Source: Perkinsus chesapeaki (lineage: Eukaryota > Perkinsozoa > Perkinsida > Perkinsidae). Taken from it: DNA of 45,392 bases. Made by a program: the position numbers and the translations under genes. Under the pieces are notes generated by a model. That model did no database searches. It worked only from the letters and a program-made list of their open reading frames with translations, and was not told the DNA's origin. The DNA lies in contig JAAPAO010000216.1 of NCBI GenBank assembly GCA_013115145.1, forward strand, positions 6,316 through 51,707, read 5' to 3'. This document shows positions 31,479-41,781 of this stretch, in pieces; the stretch's first letter is position 1, and each line of letters starts with the position of its first letter.

Positions 31479-33061
31479 ATGACAGAATTCACTCCCGAAG
31501 GTGCAGACTCTTCATTAGGGGCCTGTAAGGATAATCTCTCTATCAATCAGTAGCCATTCATTTCAGCTACTCTTCCCGGAGATGAGTGTATGCCACTAGA
31601 AAAGGTATCTTATCTCCAGCATCGACCGTCTATCTATTGTTGATCAGAGCCTGCTGAGCAACTTGGCCGCGGGCCATGCCAGAGCCAGGTCGCCAGTGCC
31701 CCCGTTGAAAATTCCAGCATCAGTCGCAATGCAAATGTGAACTGTGCCGTGCCCTCCAAGAAGCGTCGGGTATGCTCGTCAGGTATGGAAGCCACCGTCC
31801 GCTCTCCTCTGACCGGATGCTTGCCTCCCCTACGAACCCACCGTTTTGTGGCAACTCCTCGGCTCGTGAAATGTATACAGAGCTCTTCAGAAGGGCGGAT
31901 GAGAAAATAGAAGAGCAGGCAGAGATGATAAGAAAACAACGAGAAGAGCTGGAAGAAGCCAACGAACGACTCCGACGCGTAACGGGCTTGAGTGCCCTTC
32001 CATTGGTTATTGCATCCATTCTGCAGTCATCGCGTACAGTACCGAGGCTCGAGCTAGCTGAGCGGGTGGCTGAAGAGTGCGATGAAGCCCACGAAAGGCT
32101 ACATATGGCGACCGATCGCATCAGAGAGTTAGAGTCGCTGAACCGGCGGCTGGCGGAGGATCTTGCTAGTCGACGGAAGGACGGAACAAATGGACCGACT
32201 CTCGACGTCCGGCGAGGAATGTGTTGCTTTTCAAGGGACTTTTGCAGACCACCTCGTTGTCAAGCTCGTGGTGCTCGTCTATTATTTTCGAAAGGTTGGA
32301 TGCAACACCGTATGCTATTATCATACAGAGGTCACATCCGCTTGGTATTGTCGCACTTGTGTCATCTCCGTCAGGTTCTGGAGGGGAAGGCGAGATAGAC
32401 GTGCGAGCCGATGCTGCCAACTTTGGGGAAGACTAACCCACCGAGCCCTTGCACGATCCCATCGTCGAGCTGCCTCTAATGTGTGCCCTTCTACTCAGAA
32501 AGCACAACACTACAGCAGCTTCACCGCCAATTGTGCTCTGGAAGCAACCTCCGTCCCTGCCGACCTTCCCCTGGTCAAAGGCTGCCGGCCCACTGACGGA
32601 ACGCAACGACCTTTTCGGTCTGTGCATGCCTATAGGAAGGCTTTTCAAGAGCCGCTAGTGCCCAGTGGCATACCTTCGACAAGATTGCCCGATTTGCATA
32701 CAGTGGAGACTGAGGCCAGGAATCCTCATACGGTCTTCGCTACGCCTAGGACAATCACAAATAGGAAGCCTGATGGAGGATGGAGTGGCATCAGCACAAG
32801 ACCATCACCAGGAATGTGTATTGCGCATTCCGAGGGCTCCGCGACGCAAAGGTCTCCTCAGGCGTGGTGCAGTCAGGTGGCGATGTTACTGAACGAGCTT
32901 CTCAAGACCGGCAACACGTGGCGGTTACACCACGGCGCGTCTATTCAGAGTGGCCCATGACAAGCCGAACTGATGTCTCCCGTATGGCCTGGGACCGAGG
33001 CCAACTGGGCTTGTTGCCGCCCCAGTTGATGGATGTACCAGTTGCGAACCGCACTATCTGA
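31479..33061 (+). CDS. Hypothetical coiled-coil protein (exon structure unresolved)
   Basis: A clear coiled-coil stretch is encoded at about 31868-31980 and 32058-32170: heptad-patterned, rich in Glu, Arg, Lys and Leu, with ADEKIEEQAEMIRKQREEL and ATDRIRELESLNRRLAEDL. ATG 31479 (MTEFTPEGADSSLGA) is a plausible start, with short GT-AG introns before 31647. After the coil, open pieces continue in changing frames to a stop at 33061; the last piece ends LLPPQLMDVPVANRTI. I recognise no family. This could instead be the C-terminal end of the WD40 gene upstream, since no clear end to that gene is visible between 30834 and 31479. Confidence 0.4.
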
Positions 33062-33364
33062 CCTCATGGCAGGGTTAGGTACGGCGAAAGCCGCGAAGTG
33101 CTCGTGCTGGAAACGCTGGTACCATTGTATCGATGAGAAGCCTCAAATTGGAGAGATGATATTTTTGCATGCTGGTGAATAATTAATGTTTCTCTCAGAC
33201 CCTGGGTCTGGCTTTCCCTACACATCTTTTCCTTTTAATTAATCAACTCAAGATGAACAAGTAATGGCCTGAACAATTTTGTTCAGTGAAATTGTCTAGT
33301 ATTTTGAGAATAATAGATATGTTAAAGTGATAAATGCGTTTAGTATCTTTTGAGGCAACAAAAT
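33062..33364. other. Intergenic between the coiled-coil gene and the PB1 cluster
   Basis: About 300 bp with no gene, AT-rich toward the right end. It is the shared 3' flank of two convergent genes. From here to the right end no protein gene has an intron. Confidence 0.6.
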
Positions 33365-34450
33365 TTACGCAGAAGCCTGCTTGGCATTAGTCTTCTCAGA
33401 CTTAGTAGTAGCAGTCTTCTTCTGACTGTTGCTCCTCTTTAGGATGCTTTGAGAGATCTTATCGAGATCCTGCTCAGCCTCCATAAGAGAGCCAACTAGC
33501 TCCTTAGCCGCATCACGGTTCTGTACCAAACCAAGGTTATCGAGAATGTCCACGAACTCTCTGGCGACGTCGTCACTGTCGGTCTTGCTCAGCTGCTTCT
33601 GAGCTTCCTTCGAGGGGACTTCGTCTTTAGCTTCGTCAATTCCCAGAATGTGGTCGGTAACACGCTGTAGATCCTCACCAGACTTCACGAGCCTTCTGAC
33701 AAACCTCTCAGCATCCTCCTTCTTCTGGACGAAACCCATCTGGGTGAGAAGATCGACCATAGTGTCTTCGGCTTCCTTCTCGGACTTCACTTCCTTCTCG
33801 ATATGAACCTCCTTCGGTTTGGCAACCTGAGCTTGCTGCTTCTGCTGAACCGGCTGGACCACCTTCTTCTCTCTGGGCTTGCCAGCCTTCTGCGAGGAGG
33901 CACGCTCGGCCTGCTCTTGTGCTTGAATCTCTTGGGTCAGAACTGCAAGATCTTGACCAGCATTCAGGAGAGTGTCCACCAAACGGTAGGCGCCATCCAT
34001 AGTGCTCATGAACTCAAGGTCGGTGAGGAGCTGGGCAAGAGTATCAGCAACAGTATCCTCAACGGCTTCCTCATCAGCCTTCTGCTCGGGCTGGGCTTGC
34101 TCCTTCTGCTCGGGCTGGGCTTGCTCCTTCTGCTCGGGCTGGGCTTGCTCCTTAGAAGCAGTTGTAGTGGTAGCAGGAGCATCGGTCTTAATGAAGAGGT
34201 CGAGGGTAGGAGAAGATGGCTTGCGCTCGGAAGCGAGAACCAGTGCATCACCAATAGACAAGTCGTTCAAAAGGCACATCTCATCATCGTCATCGATATA
34301 GTAGACGCGATAGTCGGTACCTTTCAACTCGGGCCAGGCTTGCTCGATATAGTCGTGGATTTGACACAAGTCTTGGCAAGCGTCAATGGTGGTGCGGACA
34401 CGTAGAGTCTGCAATGTAGTACGGAGCTTGAGAATAAGATCACTAGCCAT
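33365..34450 (-). CDS. PB1-domain protein with three helical repeats, paralogue 1
   Basis: An intronless gene, 361 aa. Residues 4-90 fit a PB1 (ubiquitin-like) fold: ILKLR in strand 1 with the basic lysine, LRVR in strand 2, a helix, then YRVYYIDDDDEMCLLND as an OPCA-like acidic loop, and PTLDLFIK as the last strand. Three related helical repeats follow at about 130-176, 219-270 and 293-338; the second reads MVDLLTQMGFVQKKEDAERF. Residues 101-124 are three exact EQAQPEQK copies. The linkers are rich in Lys, Gln and Glu. There is no signal peptide or membrane segment, so the protein is probably cytosolic or nuclear. Lysine codons are strongly AAG-biased, as expected of a well expressed gene. 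Function unknown. Confidence 0.9.
   Translation of the reverse strand: MASDLILKLRTTLQTLRVRTTIDACQDLCQIHDYIEQAWPELKGTDYRVYYIDDDDEMCLLNDLSIGDALVLASERKPSSPTLDLFIKTDAPATTTTASKEQAQPEQKEQAQPEQKEQAQPEQKADEEAVEDTVADTLAQLLTDLEFMSTMDGAYRLVDTLLNAGQDLAVLTQEIQAQEQAERASSQKAGKPREKKVVQPVQQKQQAQVAKPKEVHIEKEVKSEKEAEDTMVDLLTQMGFVQKKEDAERFVRRLVKSGEDLQRVTDHILGIDEAKDEVPSKEAQKQLSKTDSDDVAREFVDILDNLGLVQNRDAAKELVGSLMEAEQDLDKISQSILKRSNSQKKTATTKSEKTNAKQASA
34082..34153 (-). repeat. 24-bp tandem repeat x3 inside PB1 paralogue 1
   Basis: Three identical 24-bp units encode the octapeptide EQAQPEQK three times in the linker between the PB1 domain and the first helical repeat. The unit is a multiple of three, so copy-number change keeps frame. 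The other five paralogues lack it. Confidence 0.95.
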
Positions 34451-35207
34451 AGTGTATTAGTAACGATTAAGAAAAATCTAATTTGGAGTTGAGTGAGTCT
34501 TTTCAGCCAGTCGGCCAAGTTTCAGCGCAACACAATGTCGCTACGAAGCGCTACAAATTGCGCAAAGGTCGTACTTCATGTTTTTCAGTAAAACACGATT
34601 CAGGCTAGAAAGTTAATCGTAAGCGATTGTCAGGGATCTTATGAAGCTCATCAGGAAGCCTTAGGGGGCGTAAGAAGACTAGCAATCTGCTTCATGATTG
34701 GTGAATTGGTTTATCTGTGGAGGGGACAAGTTGTGTGCCAAGGGACATTTTTTGTGTCGAGGGTTTGTCACCTCAAGCTGCAATTTGTAAGGAAGATGTA
34801 TCCTGATCTGGGTCCCTTCAGAACTTGATCCGTTACTACATCGCTCTCTTATCGCAGCTCAACTGCAAAGCGCTGCTCGATGCCATCCAAGATACAATGG
34901 CGAGTTGTCCACATTGTCGCCGACCATATTGTCACAACATTATTGTGACCGTGCCTTCTTTTCCCTTTCTCAAACCCTGCCGGTCTCGAAGCCACTACAC
35001 CTGTTTGATTGAATAGTTCTCAACTACACCATGGGTGTTCTCTCATTATCCACCAGTTAAACAATCAGTGATTGAAGTGTTGATTGCCACAAGCGTTAGT
35101 AACCACGCAACACTTTCCTGACCCTTTCGATTCAAAAGTATTTGAAATCTAGACAATGAGTTTCTCATAATTAAATTATATTGGTATTATATCTACTATA
35201 GTCAAGT
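34451..35207. other. Intergenic upstream of PB1 paralogue 1
   Basis: About 750 bp with no convincing gene; a 63-codon plus-strand frame at 34825-35016 has no recognisable features. It holds the 5' leader of paralogue 1 and the 3' flank of paralogue 2. From about 35105 onward the sequence is shared with the 3' flank of paralogue 3 (from about 37104). Confidence 0.55.
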
Positions 35208-36292
35208 TCACTGCGACAAGCTCTTCTGAACAGTCGAACTATTTGACAGTCTTTTAGAGAGATCATCAAGATCAGCCTGAGTAGCCATTAGAGCACTGAC
35301 GAGTTCTCTTGCAGCGGCCTTGTTCTGAATGAATCCGAAATCACTGAGCATGTCGACGAAGTTTCTTGCTAGTGGATCAGCTTGAACATTCTGAAGCTCC
35401 TTCGTCTCATCCTCAACTTCCTTAGTATCCTTCTTGGCATCAGCCTTCTCGTAACCCATCAGGCGATCAGCAACCTTCTGCATGCTTGACAAGTTGTCGA
35501 ACATGTTGTTGACAAGCTCCTCGCCGCTCTTCTTGTCACTGACAAATCCAGACTTGTTCAAGAAGTCGGCCATTGCATCTTTAGCCTCCTTCTCGGAAGA
35601 CACTCCCTTCTCCATATGCATCACCTTGGGCTCAGAGCCTGATTGCTGGACAGCCTTCTCACAGCTAACGCTGACCTCAGGCTTTTCCTGCGAAGTAGCA
35701 ACCTCCTTTTGAGCAGCGTCGTTCTCCTTTTCAACAGAGGGCTCTTCTTTCTTGTCGACGACGGCCTCCCCTTCTTTCTTCTCGACCTTCTGCTCCTTCT
35801 TAGCCTTCAATGAATCGGCAACCTTGGCCATATCCTGATCAGCAGCCGCCAAACTGTCAACCAAACGCAATGCGGCGAAAGGATCAGTGACATAGTCCAA
35901 ATCGTCGAGCAAATCAGCAACCATGAGAGCAGTGGGGTCCAATGGAGTAAAGCTAGGCTGTTCACCTCCCTTAACGTCCACGTAGATATCCAATACAGGG
36001 ACAGTATTAGAGATCCTGCCCCTAGCATCAGCAACTGCCAAAGCATCAGGGAGAGAGAGGTCGTTCAGTAGACACATCTCACCTACGTTGTCCAAGTAGA
36101 AGAGGCGATAGTCGCGGAACTGAAGTTCACGCCAGGCCTTTTCCACAAAACCACAGAGCTGCTCGTAGGTCTGGCACTGTTCGGGATCGACTCTAACACG
36201 GATTGTCTCCGAATCAGAGTGCAACTTAAGGCATAGAACACTTGCGATAGATGACATATTTAAACGATCAATGAATTCAATAAACTGAACAG
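35105..36292. repeat. Recent gene duplication, unit A (paralogue 2)
   Basis: This ~1.19-kb block, holding all of paralogue 2 with about 100 bp of 3' flank and about 35 bp of 5' leader, is nearly identical to 37104-38291 at a constant offset of 1,999 bp. Similarity stops abruptly at the 5' side after AATAAACTGAACA and fades at the 3' side. Non-coding flank is as conserved as coding sequence, so the copy is recent or has been homogenised. Confidence 0.92.
35208..36257 (-). CDS. PB1-domain protein with three helical repeats, paralogue 2
   Basis: Intronless, 349 aa. PB1 domain at residues 7-97: VLCLKLHSD strand with lysine, ETIRVRV, helix YEQLCGFVEKAWREL, then YRLFYLDNVGEMCLLND and PVLDIYVDV. 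Helical repeats lie at about 110-152, 222-268 and 294-337; repeat one ends AAADQDMAKVADSL and repeat three AARELVSALMATQADLDDL. The linker 153-221 is a long Lys/Glu-rich, likely disordered or coiled segment. Nearly identical to paralogue 3 (about eight residue differences, mostly in this linker). Function unknown; self-assembly through PB1 is plausible. Confidence 0.9.
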   Translation of the reverse strand: MSSIASVLCLKLHSDSETIRVRVDPEQCQTYEQLCGFVEKAWRELQFRDYRLFYLDNVGEMCLLNDLSLPDALAVADARGRISNTVPVLDIYVDVKGGEQPSFTPLDPTALMVADLLDDLDYVTDPFAALRLVDSLAAADQDMAKVADSLKAKKEQKVEKKEGEAVVDKKEEPSVEKENDAAQKEVATSQEKPEVSVSCEKAVQQSGSEPKVMHMEKGVSSEKEAKDAMADFLNKSGFVSDKKSGEELVNNMFDNLSSMQKVADRLMGYEKADAKKDTKEVEDETKELQNVQADPLARNFVDMLSDFGFIQNKAAARELVSALMATQADLDDLSKRLSNSSTVQKSLSQ

Positions 36293-37206
36293 ACCAGTTA
36301 ATCGTATCACACTCTTCCCCAAAACGATATCAGAATGTTTGCGTCTAATCTGATTCAACCCGCATTAGCGGTGCTTCGTTGCTGGCTGATATGGGGTGAG
36401 AATAGCTCTTAGCGGTCTGACCCGCGCTTTAACACAACATCACACAAGTCGTAGCACAACAACCTGTCCCCTCTCGATGTTCTGGATAGGTGCTGTTCAC
36501 AAAGTCGTGGAGAAGGGTCACCCTTTGTAAGCCCCGTTACACTGATGGGAAGATCACGCTCATTTAGAATGAGAATGCCGTAGTGAGTATTCTGGCATTG
36601 TAGACTCCTGTTGGTTCTAAATTGGCTTCCTCTTCGACACCAGGGTTGAGATTTAGTGGTAACACTTTCTTTTTAGACGTTCTTCGTGTGAATATGGTGT
36701 AACACTCAACTCTTTTGACGATTCGTCAAAAGAGTTGAGTCTTCGTCAATGACGAAGACAGGCTGTTTTAAACAAGAGTTCGTATAGAAAGGCACGCATG
36801 TAGCTAGACGCTACCAAGGACACGTTATGTGGTGTGGTAATGCGCATCGAGGACGAAATTACTCTGACGGATGAGCTACAGAAGCGTCAATCGGGCCTAT
36901 TAGCAGTCGTAATCATCCAATACTTGCCCGCGGCCGGATGTCTGTGTGCCTCTTTCGATGCACTTCGCGTGAGTTTAGTAAGTGTGTGTCCGAGTCTTCT
37001 CTAACCAAGTTTACACAGTTTTACAGGCTACTGCACATTGCTAATATTTGAGACAAGAAGTATGCTCACCTACAATAGCCCACTCCAATCCCCACTACAA
37101 GCTGCGCAACACTTGCCCGGTTATTTCGATTCAAAAGTATTTGAAATCTAGACAATGAGTTTCTCACAATTAAATTATATTGGTATTATATCTACTATAG
37201 TCAAGT
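36258..37206. other. Intergenic between PB1 paralogues 2 and 3
   Basis: About 950 bp with no gene. The main feature is the double palindrome at 36704-36759. The right part, from about 37104, belongs to duplication unit B. Confidence 0.6.
36704..36759. repeat. Two overlapping perfect palindromes
   Basis: 36704-36740 is a perfect inverted repeat with 18-bp arms (left arm ACTCAACTCTTTTGACGA) around one central T. 36739-36759 is a second perfect one with 10-bp arms (GTCTTCGTCA) around one central A. They overlap by the bases GT. Either could extrude as a cruciform or form a tight hairpin if transcribed. They lie between the two near-identical PB1 genes, close to the middle of the non-duplicated spacer. 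Confidence 0.97.
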
Positions 37207-38291
37207 TCACTGCGACAAGCTCTTCTGAACAGTCGAACTACTTGACAGTCTTTTAGAGAGATCATCCAGATCAGCCTGAGTAGCCATTAGAGCACTGACG
37301 AGTTCTCTTGCAGCGGCCTTGTTCTGAATGAATCCGAAATCACTGAGCATGTCGACGAAGTTTCTTGCTAGTGGATCAGCTTGAACATTCTGAAGCTCCT
37401 TCGTCTCATCCTCAACTTCCTTAGTATCCTTCTTTGCATCAGCCTTCTCGTAACCCATCAGGCGATCAGCAACCTTCTGCATGCTTGACAAGTTGTCGAA
37501 CATGTTGTTGACAAGCTCCTCGCCGCTCTTCTTGTCACTGACAAATCCAGACTTGTTCAAGAAGTCGGCCATTGCATCTTTAGCCTCCTTCTCGGAAGAC
37601 ACTTCCTTCTCCATATGCATCACCTTGGGCTCAGAGCCTGATTGCTGGACAGCCTTCTCGCAGCTAACGCTGACCTCAGGCTTTTCCTGCGAAGTAGCAA
37701 CCTGCTTTTGAGCAGCATCGTTCTCCTTTTCAACAGAGGGCTCTTCTTTCTTGTCGACGACGGCCTTCTCTTCTTTCTTCTCAGCCTTCTGCTCCTTCTT
37801 AGCCTTCAATGAATCGGCAACCTTGGCCATATCCTGATCAGCAGCCGCTAAACTGTCAACCAAACGCAATGCTGCGAAAGGATCAGTGACATAGTCCAAG
37901 TCGTCGAGCAAATCAGCAACCATGAGAGCAGTGGGGTCCAATGGAGTAAAGCTAGGCTGTTCACCTCCCTTAACGTCCACGTAGATATCCAATACAGGGA
38001 CAGTATTAGAGATCTTGCCCCTAGCATCAGCAACTGCCAACGCATCAGGGAGAGAGAGGTCGTTCAGTAGACACATCTCACCGACGTTGTCCAAGTAGAA
38101 GAGGCGATAGTCGCGGAACTGAAGTTCACGCCAGGCCTTTTCCACAAAACCACAGAGTTGCTCGTAGGTCTGGCACTGTTCGGGATCGACTCTAACACGG
38201 ATTGTCTCCGAATCAGAGTGCAACTTAAGGCATAGAACACTTGCGATAGATGACATATTTAAACGATTAATGAATTCAATAAACTGAACAA
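37104..38291. repeat. Recent gene duplication, unit B (paralogue 3)
   Basis: Counterpart of 35105-36292. The right breakpoint is sharp at about 38291: unit A continues GACCAG, unit B AAATGACG, after the shared AATAAACTGAACA. Confidence 0.92.
37207..38256 (-). CDS. PB1-domain protein with three helical repeats, paralogue 3
   Basis: Intronless, 349 aa, a near-copy of paralogue 2 with the same PB1 domain (7-97) and repeats (110-152, 222-268, 294-337). Replacements include R81K, several changes in the Lys/Glu linker (for example VEKKEGEAV to AEKKEEKAV), G219E in MEKEVSSEKEA and N339S near the C-terminus. The PB1 domain and helical repeats are otherwise unchanged. It is divergent from paralogue 4 across a 560-bp spacer. 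Confidence 0.9.
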   Translation of the reverse strand: MSSIASVLCLKLHSDSETIRVRVDPEQCQTYEQLCGFVEKAWRELQFRDYRLFYLDNVGEMCLLNDLSLPDALAVADARGKISNTVPVLDIYVDVKGGEQPSFTPLDPTALMVADLLDDLDYVTDPFAALRLVDSLAAADQDMAKVADSLKAKKEQKAEKKEEKAVVDKKEEPSVEKENDAAQKQVATSQEKPEVSVSCEKAVQQSGSEPKVMHMEKEVSSEKEAKDAMADFLNKSGFVSDKKSGEELVNNMFDNLSSMQKVADRLMGYEKADAKKDTKEVEDETKELQNVQADPLARNFVDMLSDFGFIQNKAAARELVSALMATQADLDDLSKRLSSSSTVQKSLSQ

Positions 38292-38816
38292 AATGACGCG
38301 TGCCAATGATACTCTTACTTCTAGACTAACTCCTCATCAACAAACCCACAGTTACTAATAGAATGACAGTAACTGACAGCTTTAACGAGAATAGCTTGTA
38401 GCGTTTTGATTCCCGCTTAGATACACAACGTCACACAATTATCTGTCTCCTCGGGAGAATCCCTGCGGGGATACCGCCTGAAGTCCATCTGACGGAGTTT
38501 GCCGAACGTGGCTCCTAACTAACGTAGTCTTGTTGGGTGATAAGCAAGTACACTCCTGCGATTCCAGCTCACGGAGTGGCAAGGCATGTAGAGATAATAG
38601 CCTTACCAGTTCCACAACTGTCTCCACGTACGAGTATCTTGCGCGTCGTCGTGTTAATGTCCCCGTTTTCAGCTACAATACAGCTAGAACCCACGTGAAC
38701 ACGCCGAGTTTATTGTTCTACCTCTAGGTGGTGTTGTAGTAACTAGTTCTCATTGAGAGACTTCGATAGCTGTTTTACAGTCTCAATTGAATTTTCTTTC
38801 ATAAATACTAATAATA
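38257..38816. promoter_or_regulatory. Shared divergent promoter region, paralogues 3 and 4
   Basis: 560 bp separate the two start codons. No gene is seen: the 60-odd-codon frames at 38439-38727 overlap on both strands and look like chance. The leader of paralogue 3 carries AATCGTTTAAAT directly before its ATG. The leader of paralogue 4 has CATAAATACTAATAATA before its ATG. The region must hold both promoters, but I recognise no TATA box or initiator with confidence. Confidence 0.45.
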
Positions 38817-39923
38817 ATGTCAAGTGATCTTATTCTAAAGCTTCGTACAAGAACACAAACTATGAGGGTCAGAGTTGCCTCTGAGAAGTTGACTGATATG
38901 TGTCAAATCAAAGACTTCATTGAGAAGGCCTGGACTCAGTTGCAGGGCAAGCAGTATCGCGTGTACTATGTCGATGAGTTCGGCGAGATGTGCGTCTTGA
39001 ACGACTTGTCTCTTGGTGATGCTATCGCAACTGTTAGAGAACAGGCTGCTGCTCTCGACATTACTCCTGTGTTGGACTTATACATTCAAGACGAGGGTGA
39101 GGAAGTTCCACTATCATCTACCGCTCCTGAGGAAAACATCGCTCAAGAGGTTGATGTAGCTGATACTCTTGCACAGTTGTTGGATGACATGGACTTCATG
39201 GACAGTATCGATGCCGCTGAGCAATTCGTTGATGGTTTGGTGGCAGCTAACTCCGACTTGGATGCCATACTCGGCCACTTGCGAGGTGAAAACAGCCCTA
39301 TACAACGGAGGGCTGTTCCCGCTAGTGCTCCTGCTAAGTCTCTTGCGGCTCCTGAGAAGAAGTCCACGAAAGCCGTGCAGAAGGCTGCCAAGCCCTCTAA
39401 GGAGCCATCTACTACTGGCGAGATAGAAGCCAGCGGGTACGAGCAAGTTGGTGACAAGGCACCCAAGCAGTTCCATGTTGAGAGACAGGTGTCTTCTGCG
39501 AAGGAGGCGTCTGATATGATGGTTGACCTTCTCTCGAAGATGGGCTTTGTCAATAGCAAGAAGGACGCCCAGGACCTCGTTGCCCAGCTCACTAGTGGTC
39601 CGGAGGATCTACAGAGAGTTGCGGATCATATTGAGGACTTGGTAGAAGGCAGAGAGCCTACTGTTATGGATGGTACTGCCAAACAGTTCATCGATATGCT
39701 GAACGACACTGGTGCGGTTCAGGACAGGGATGCTGCCGAGGACCTTGTGGGTGCATTGGTGGACGCTGAGCAAGATGTAGACAAGGTCTTCAACAACTTC
39801 TTGGAAAGAACCAATTCCAAGCAAGAACAGAAGGCTATTCAGCAGCCTCGGAAGTCTACGAGGAGGTCACATCGCAGTCGCCGTTCTTCCAGAAAGCAAC
39901 AGGCCGCTCAAACCTCCGCGTAA
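38817..39923 (+). CDS. PB1-domain protein with three helical repeats and a basic RS-like tail, paralogue 4
   Basis: Intronless, 368 aa. PB1 at 4-92 (LILKLR, MRVRV, YRVYYVDEFGEMCVLND, PVLDLYI). Repeats lie at about 111-156, 220-276 and 284-330; the second reads MMVDLLSKMGFVNSKKDAQD, and the second helix of the third has AAEDLVGALVDAEQDVDKV. It is most like paralogue 1 in its PB1 domain and second repeat. Unlike the other copies it ends in an Arg/Ser-rich tail (RKSTRRSHRSRRSSRK, 345-360), which could act as a nuclear localisation or nucleic-acid-binding segment. The 159-219 linker is Ala/Lys/Pro-rich. Confidence 0.9.
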   Translation: MSSDLILKLRTRTQTMRVRVASEKLTDMCQIKDFIEKAWTQLQGKQYRVYYVDEFGEMCVLNDLSLGDAIATVREQAAALDITPVLDLYIQDEGEEVPLSSTAPEENIAQEVDVADTLAQLLDDMDFMDSIDAAEQFVDGLVAANSDLDAILGHLRGENSPIQRRAVPASAPAKSLAAPEKKSTKAVQKAAKPSKEPSTTGEIEASGYEQVGDKAPKQFHVERQVSSAKEASDMMVDLLSKMGFVNSKKDAQDLVAQLTSGPEDLQRVADHIEDLVEGREPTVMDGTAKQFIDMLNDTGAVQDRDAAEDLVGALVDAEQDVDKVFNNFLERTNSKQEQKAIQQPRKSTRRSHRSRRSSRKQQAAQTSA

Positions 39924-40319
39924 GTGCGTAGTTCCTTTATTTTTATACTCCAACTTATAAAATACTCATTCGGTGATATGACTTTGATTGCGGGATATAT
40001 ATTCCCATGAATTCCCATGTAATTGTTGTGTTGATAGCTATTAACTTGATACAAATCTAATAGTATTGGACTTTAAGAAGCCCTTCCCTGGGAGGGTATC
40101 GGAATGCGCTTCGAAAGTTGGCGGTGGCCTATGCGGTGTATGTTAACTATCCTGTTCTGATAACTCCGATAATTCAAAACATCCGATAATTCCAGTATCT
40201 GGTATGAGAGATGTTCCCGTTCCCGAGAGCAACCCTCGGTAAGCTAGTGACAGTAGCACGTGCTCCACTTCCTGAGTCTAGGCACTTACCTCCGGAGGAT
40301 TATCTAGTGTAAACTGTTT
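39924..40319. other. Intergenic 3' of PB1 paralogue 4
   Basis: Nearly 400 bp with no gene seen, containing the 3' flank of paralogue 4. The duplicated tRNA segment begins soon after. Confidence 0.5.
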
Positions 40320-40538
40320 AGGCATGAGAACCGGTCAATCGATCGTTGGCACCCGTAACTGGCCCATCCGGCCCCAGCGCGCCTAATATAGCAAGCTGAA
40401 ATGCGTGCGCAATTAGCACCGGATTCCTTCTTCTTGGGTCTGGAATCTATGAAGTGTATCAGTAGGACAGCTATTTGCTCTATCCTGCATTTACACCGCA
40501 ATGTATCATCTCTACAGGAATTATCAAATTAGTTGTAA

Positions 40539-40562
40539 GTCGCTATCGTCTAGCGGTTATGG
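40539..40562 (+). pseudogene. Truncated tRNA-His (5' fragment)
   Basis: GTCGCTATCGTCTAGCGGTTA matches the acceptor and D arm of the intact tRNA-His at 41223-41294 with one change. The match then stops: the anticodon arm, T arm and 3' acceptor strand are gone, removed by the ~130-bp deletion in this unit. Confidence 0.85.
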
Positions 40563-40886
40563 TTAAAGCCTGAGACAATCGCTAGCTCCGTATGTGCAGA
40601 TATCAGGAAGAATGAGTCTCGGGCTAGGCCTTTCCGCTTTGGACTGGCGATGGCCTACTCAATGAGGTACTGTAGACTGATTGAACTTCTATGCATCAAA
40701 CCTTTGGCCACGCAGGGTAATGATTAGTGGATTCCCATACTACTAGATAGGCGGGCGGAGAGTTTAGTAGATCACTTCTACCGGGTAAACTTTTTGGGGC
40801 GACGAACTTGCTGGCGTGCGGCATCGTGTCACGCTGCGTCGCTGACATGGAGCGGACGAGCTGTACATACTAAGTAATCACATATA

Positions 40887-40959
40887 GCCCAGATAGCTCA
40901 GTTGGGAGAGCGCCAGACTGAAGATCTGGAGGTCCTCAGTTCGATCCTGGGTCTGGGCA
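40887..40959 (+). tRNA. tRNA-Phe(GAA)
   Basis: Acceptor GCCCAGA pairs with TCTGGGC, discriminator A. D arm GCTC-AGTTGGGA-GAGC. Anticodon stem CCAGA/TCTGG encloses CTGAAGA, giving anticodon GAA (Phe). T arm CTCAG-TTCGATC-CTGGG with one G-U. All stems are intact. It is the functional member of the Phe pair; the copy at 41709-41781 is degraded. Confidence 0.97.
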
Positions 40960-41222
40960 TCTTCCTATGCCTGTCGTATGGTTGTCTGGTTCAAATTGTT
41001 CAGGCATGGAAAGCTGTCAATCGATTGGCGGAGCCCGTGACTGTCTTTCAACCCCAGCGCGCCAGAAACGAAAAATTCGTGCGCACATCGCACTAGCTTG
41101 GTTCTTCATGTGTCTGGCGTTGAGGGTGCTACTTGTGTTAGTGGGACAGCTATATTCTCCACCATGTATGCATTGTATACGGCTATGTATCGTCTTCACA
41201 AGATTTCTAAAACTAGTAGCAA

Positions 41223-41294
41223 GTCGCTATCGTCTAGTGGTTAGGACGTCACGTTGTGGCCGTGACAACCCCGGTTCAAATCCGGGTAGTGACT
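41223..41294 (+). tRNA. tRNA-His(GTG)
   Basis: Acceptor GTCGCTA pairs with TAGTGAC (one G-U). Anticodon stem TCACG/CGTGA encloses TTGTGGC, giving anticodon GTG (His). T arm CCCGG-TTCAAAT-CCGGG. All stems are intact. The extra G at position -1 needed by tRNA-His is not encoded (an A precedes), as is usual in eukaryotes where it is added after transcription. Confidence 0.96.
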
Positions 41295-41708
41295 TTATTT
41301 CCAAATTTATGTATAGTTCCAGACATAACCTGAAGGCTGGGTAGAAAACAGCAGTCTGATATATCTACAATTATCGTGGAAACTAAAACAACCACCAGCT
41401 CTGTGCATGCAGACATCTGAAAGAGGGAGTCTTTCGCGATGCATTTCCGCTCAGACCGGCGATCGTGCGCCCGATGAATTATACTAACTGACCTACGTAG
41501 ATGCATTAGACCTTTGGCTCTGCGGGTTTTTGATCAATGAGACTCCATACTACTAGATAGGCGGGTGGAGGGTTGGTTATTTTGCTTTTACCGGGCGGAC
41601 TTTTCGGAGCAACGAAATTGGTGGCGTGCGGCATTGAGTGTAACCATTTGTCACACTGCGTCTCAGACACGGAGCGCGCGAGTAGTACACACCGAACTAG
41701 TAGATGTA

Positions 41709-41781
41709 TCCCAGATAGCTCAGGCGGGAGAGCGCCGGACTGAAGATCTGTAGGTCCTGAGTTCGTTCTTGGATCTAGGCA
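41709..41781 (+). pseudogene. Degraded tRNA-Phe
   Basis: Clearly derived from the same gene as 40887-40959: it keeps CCAGATAGCTCAG, GGGAGAGCGCC and the GAA anticodon loop. The acceptor stem has at least two mismatches (TCCCAGA against TCTAGGC), the anticodon stem CCGGA/TCTGT is broken at its outer pair, and the T arm CTGAG-TTCGTTC-TTGGA no longer pairs properly. Confidence 0.88.

Larger units (their letters stand above)
40320..40990. repeat. tRNA-bearing tandem duplication, unit 1
   Basis: Similar along its length to unit 2 (about 41003-41810), with many substitutions and indels. Shared landmarks include GTCAATCGAT, CCCCAGCGCGCC, the tRNA-His 5' half, CATACTACTAGATAGGCGGG, GGCGTGCGGCAT and the tRNA-Phe. 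Relative to unit 2 it lacks about 130 bp after the tRNA-His 5' half. The divergence shows this duplication is much older than the paralogue 2/3 duplication. Confidence 0.85.
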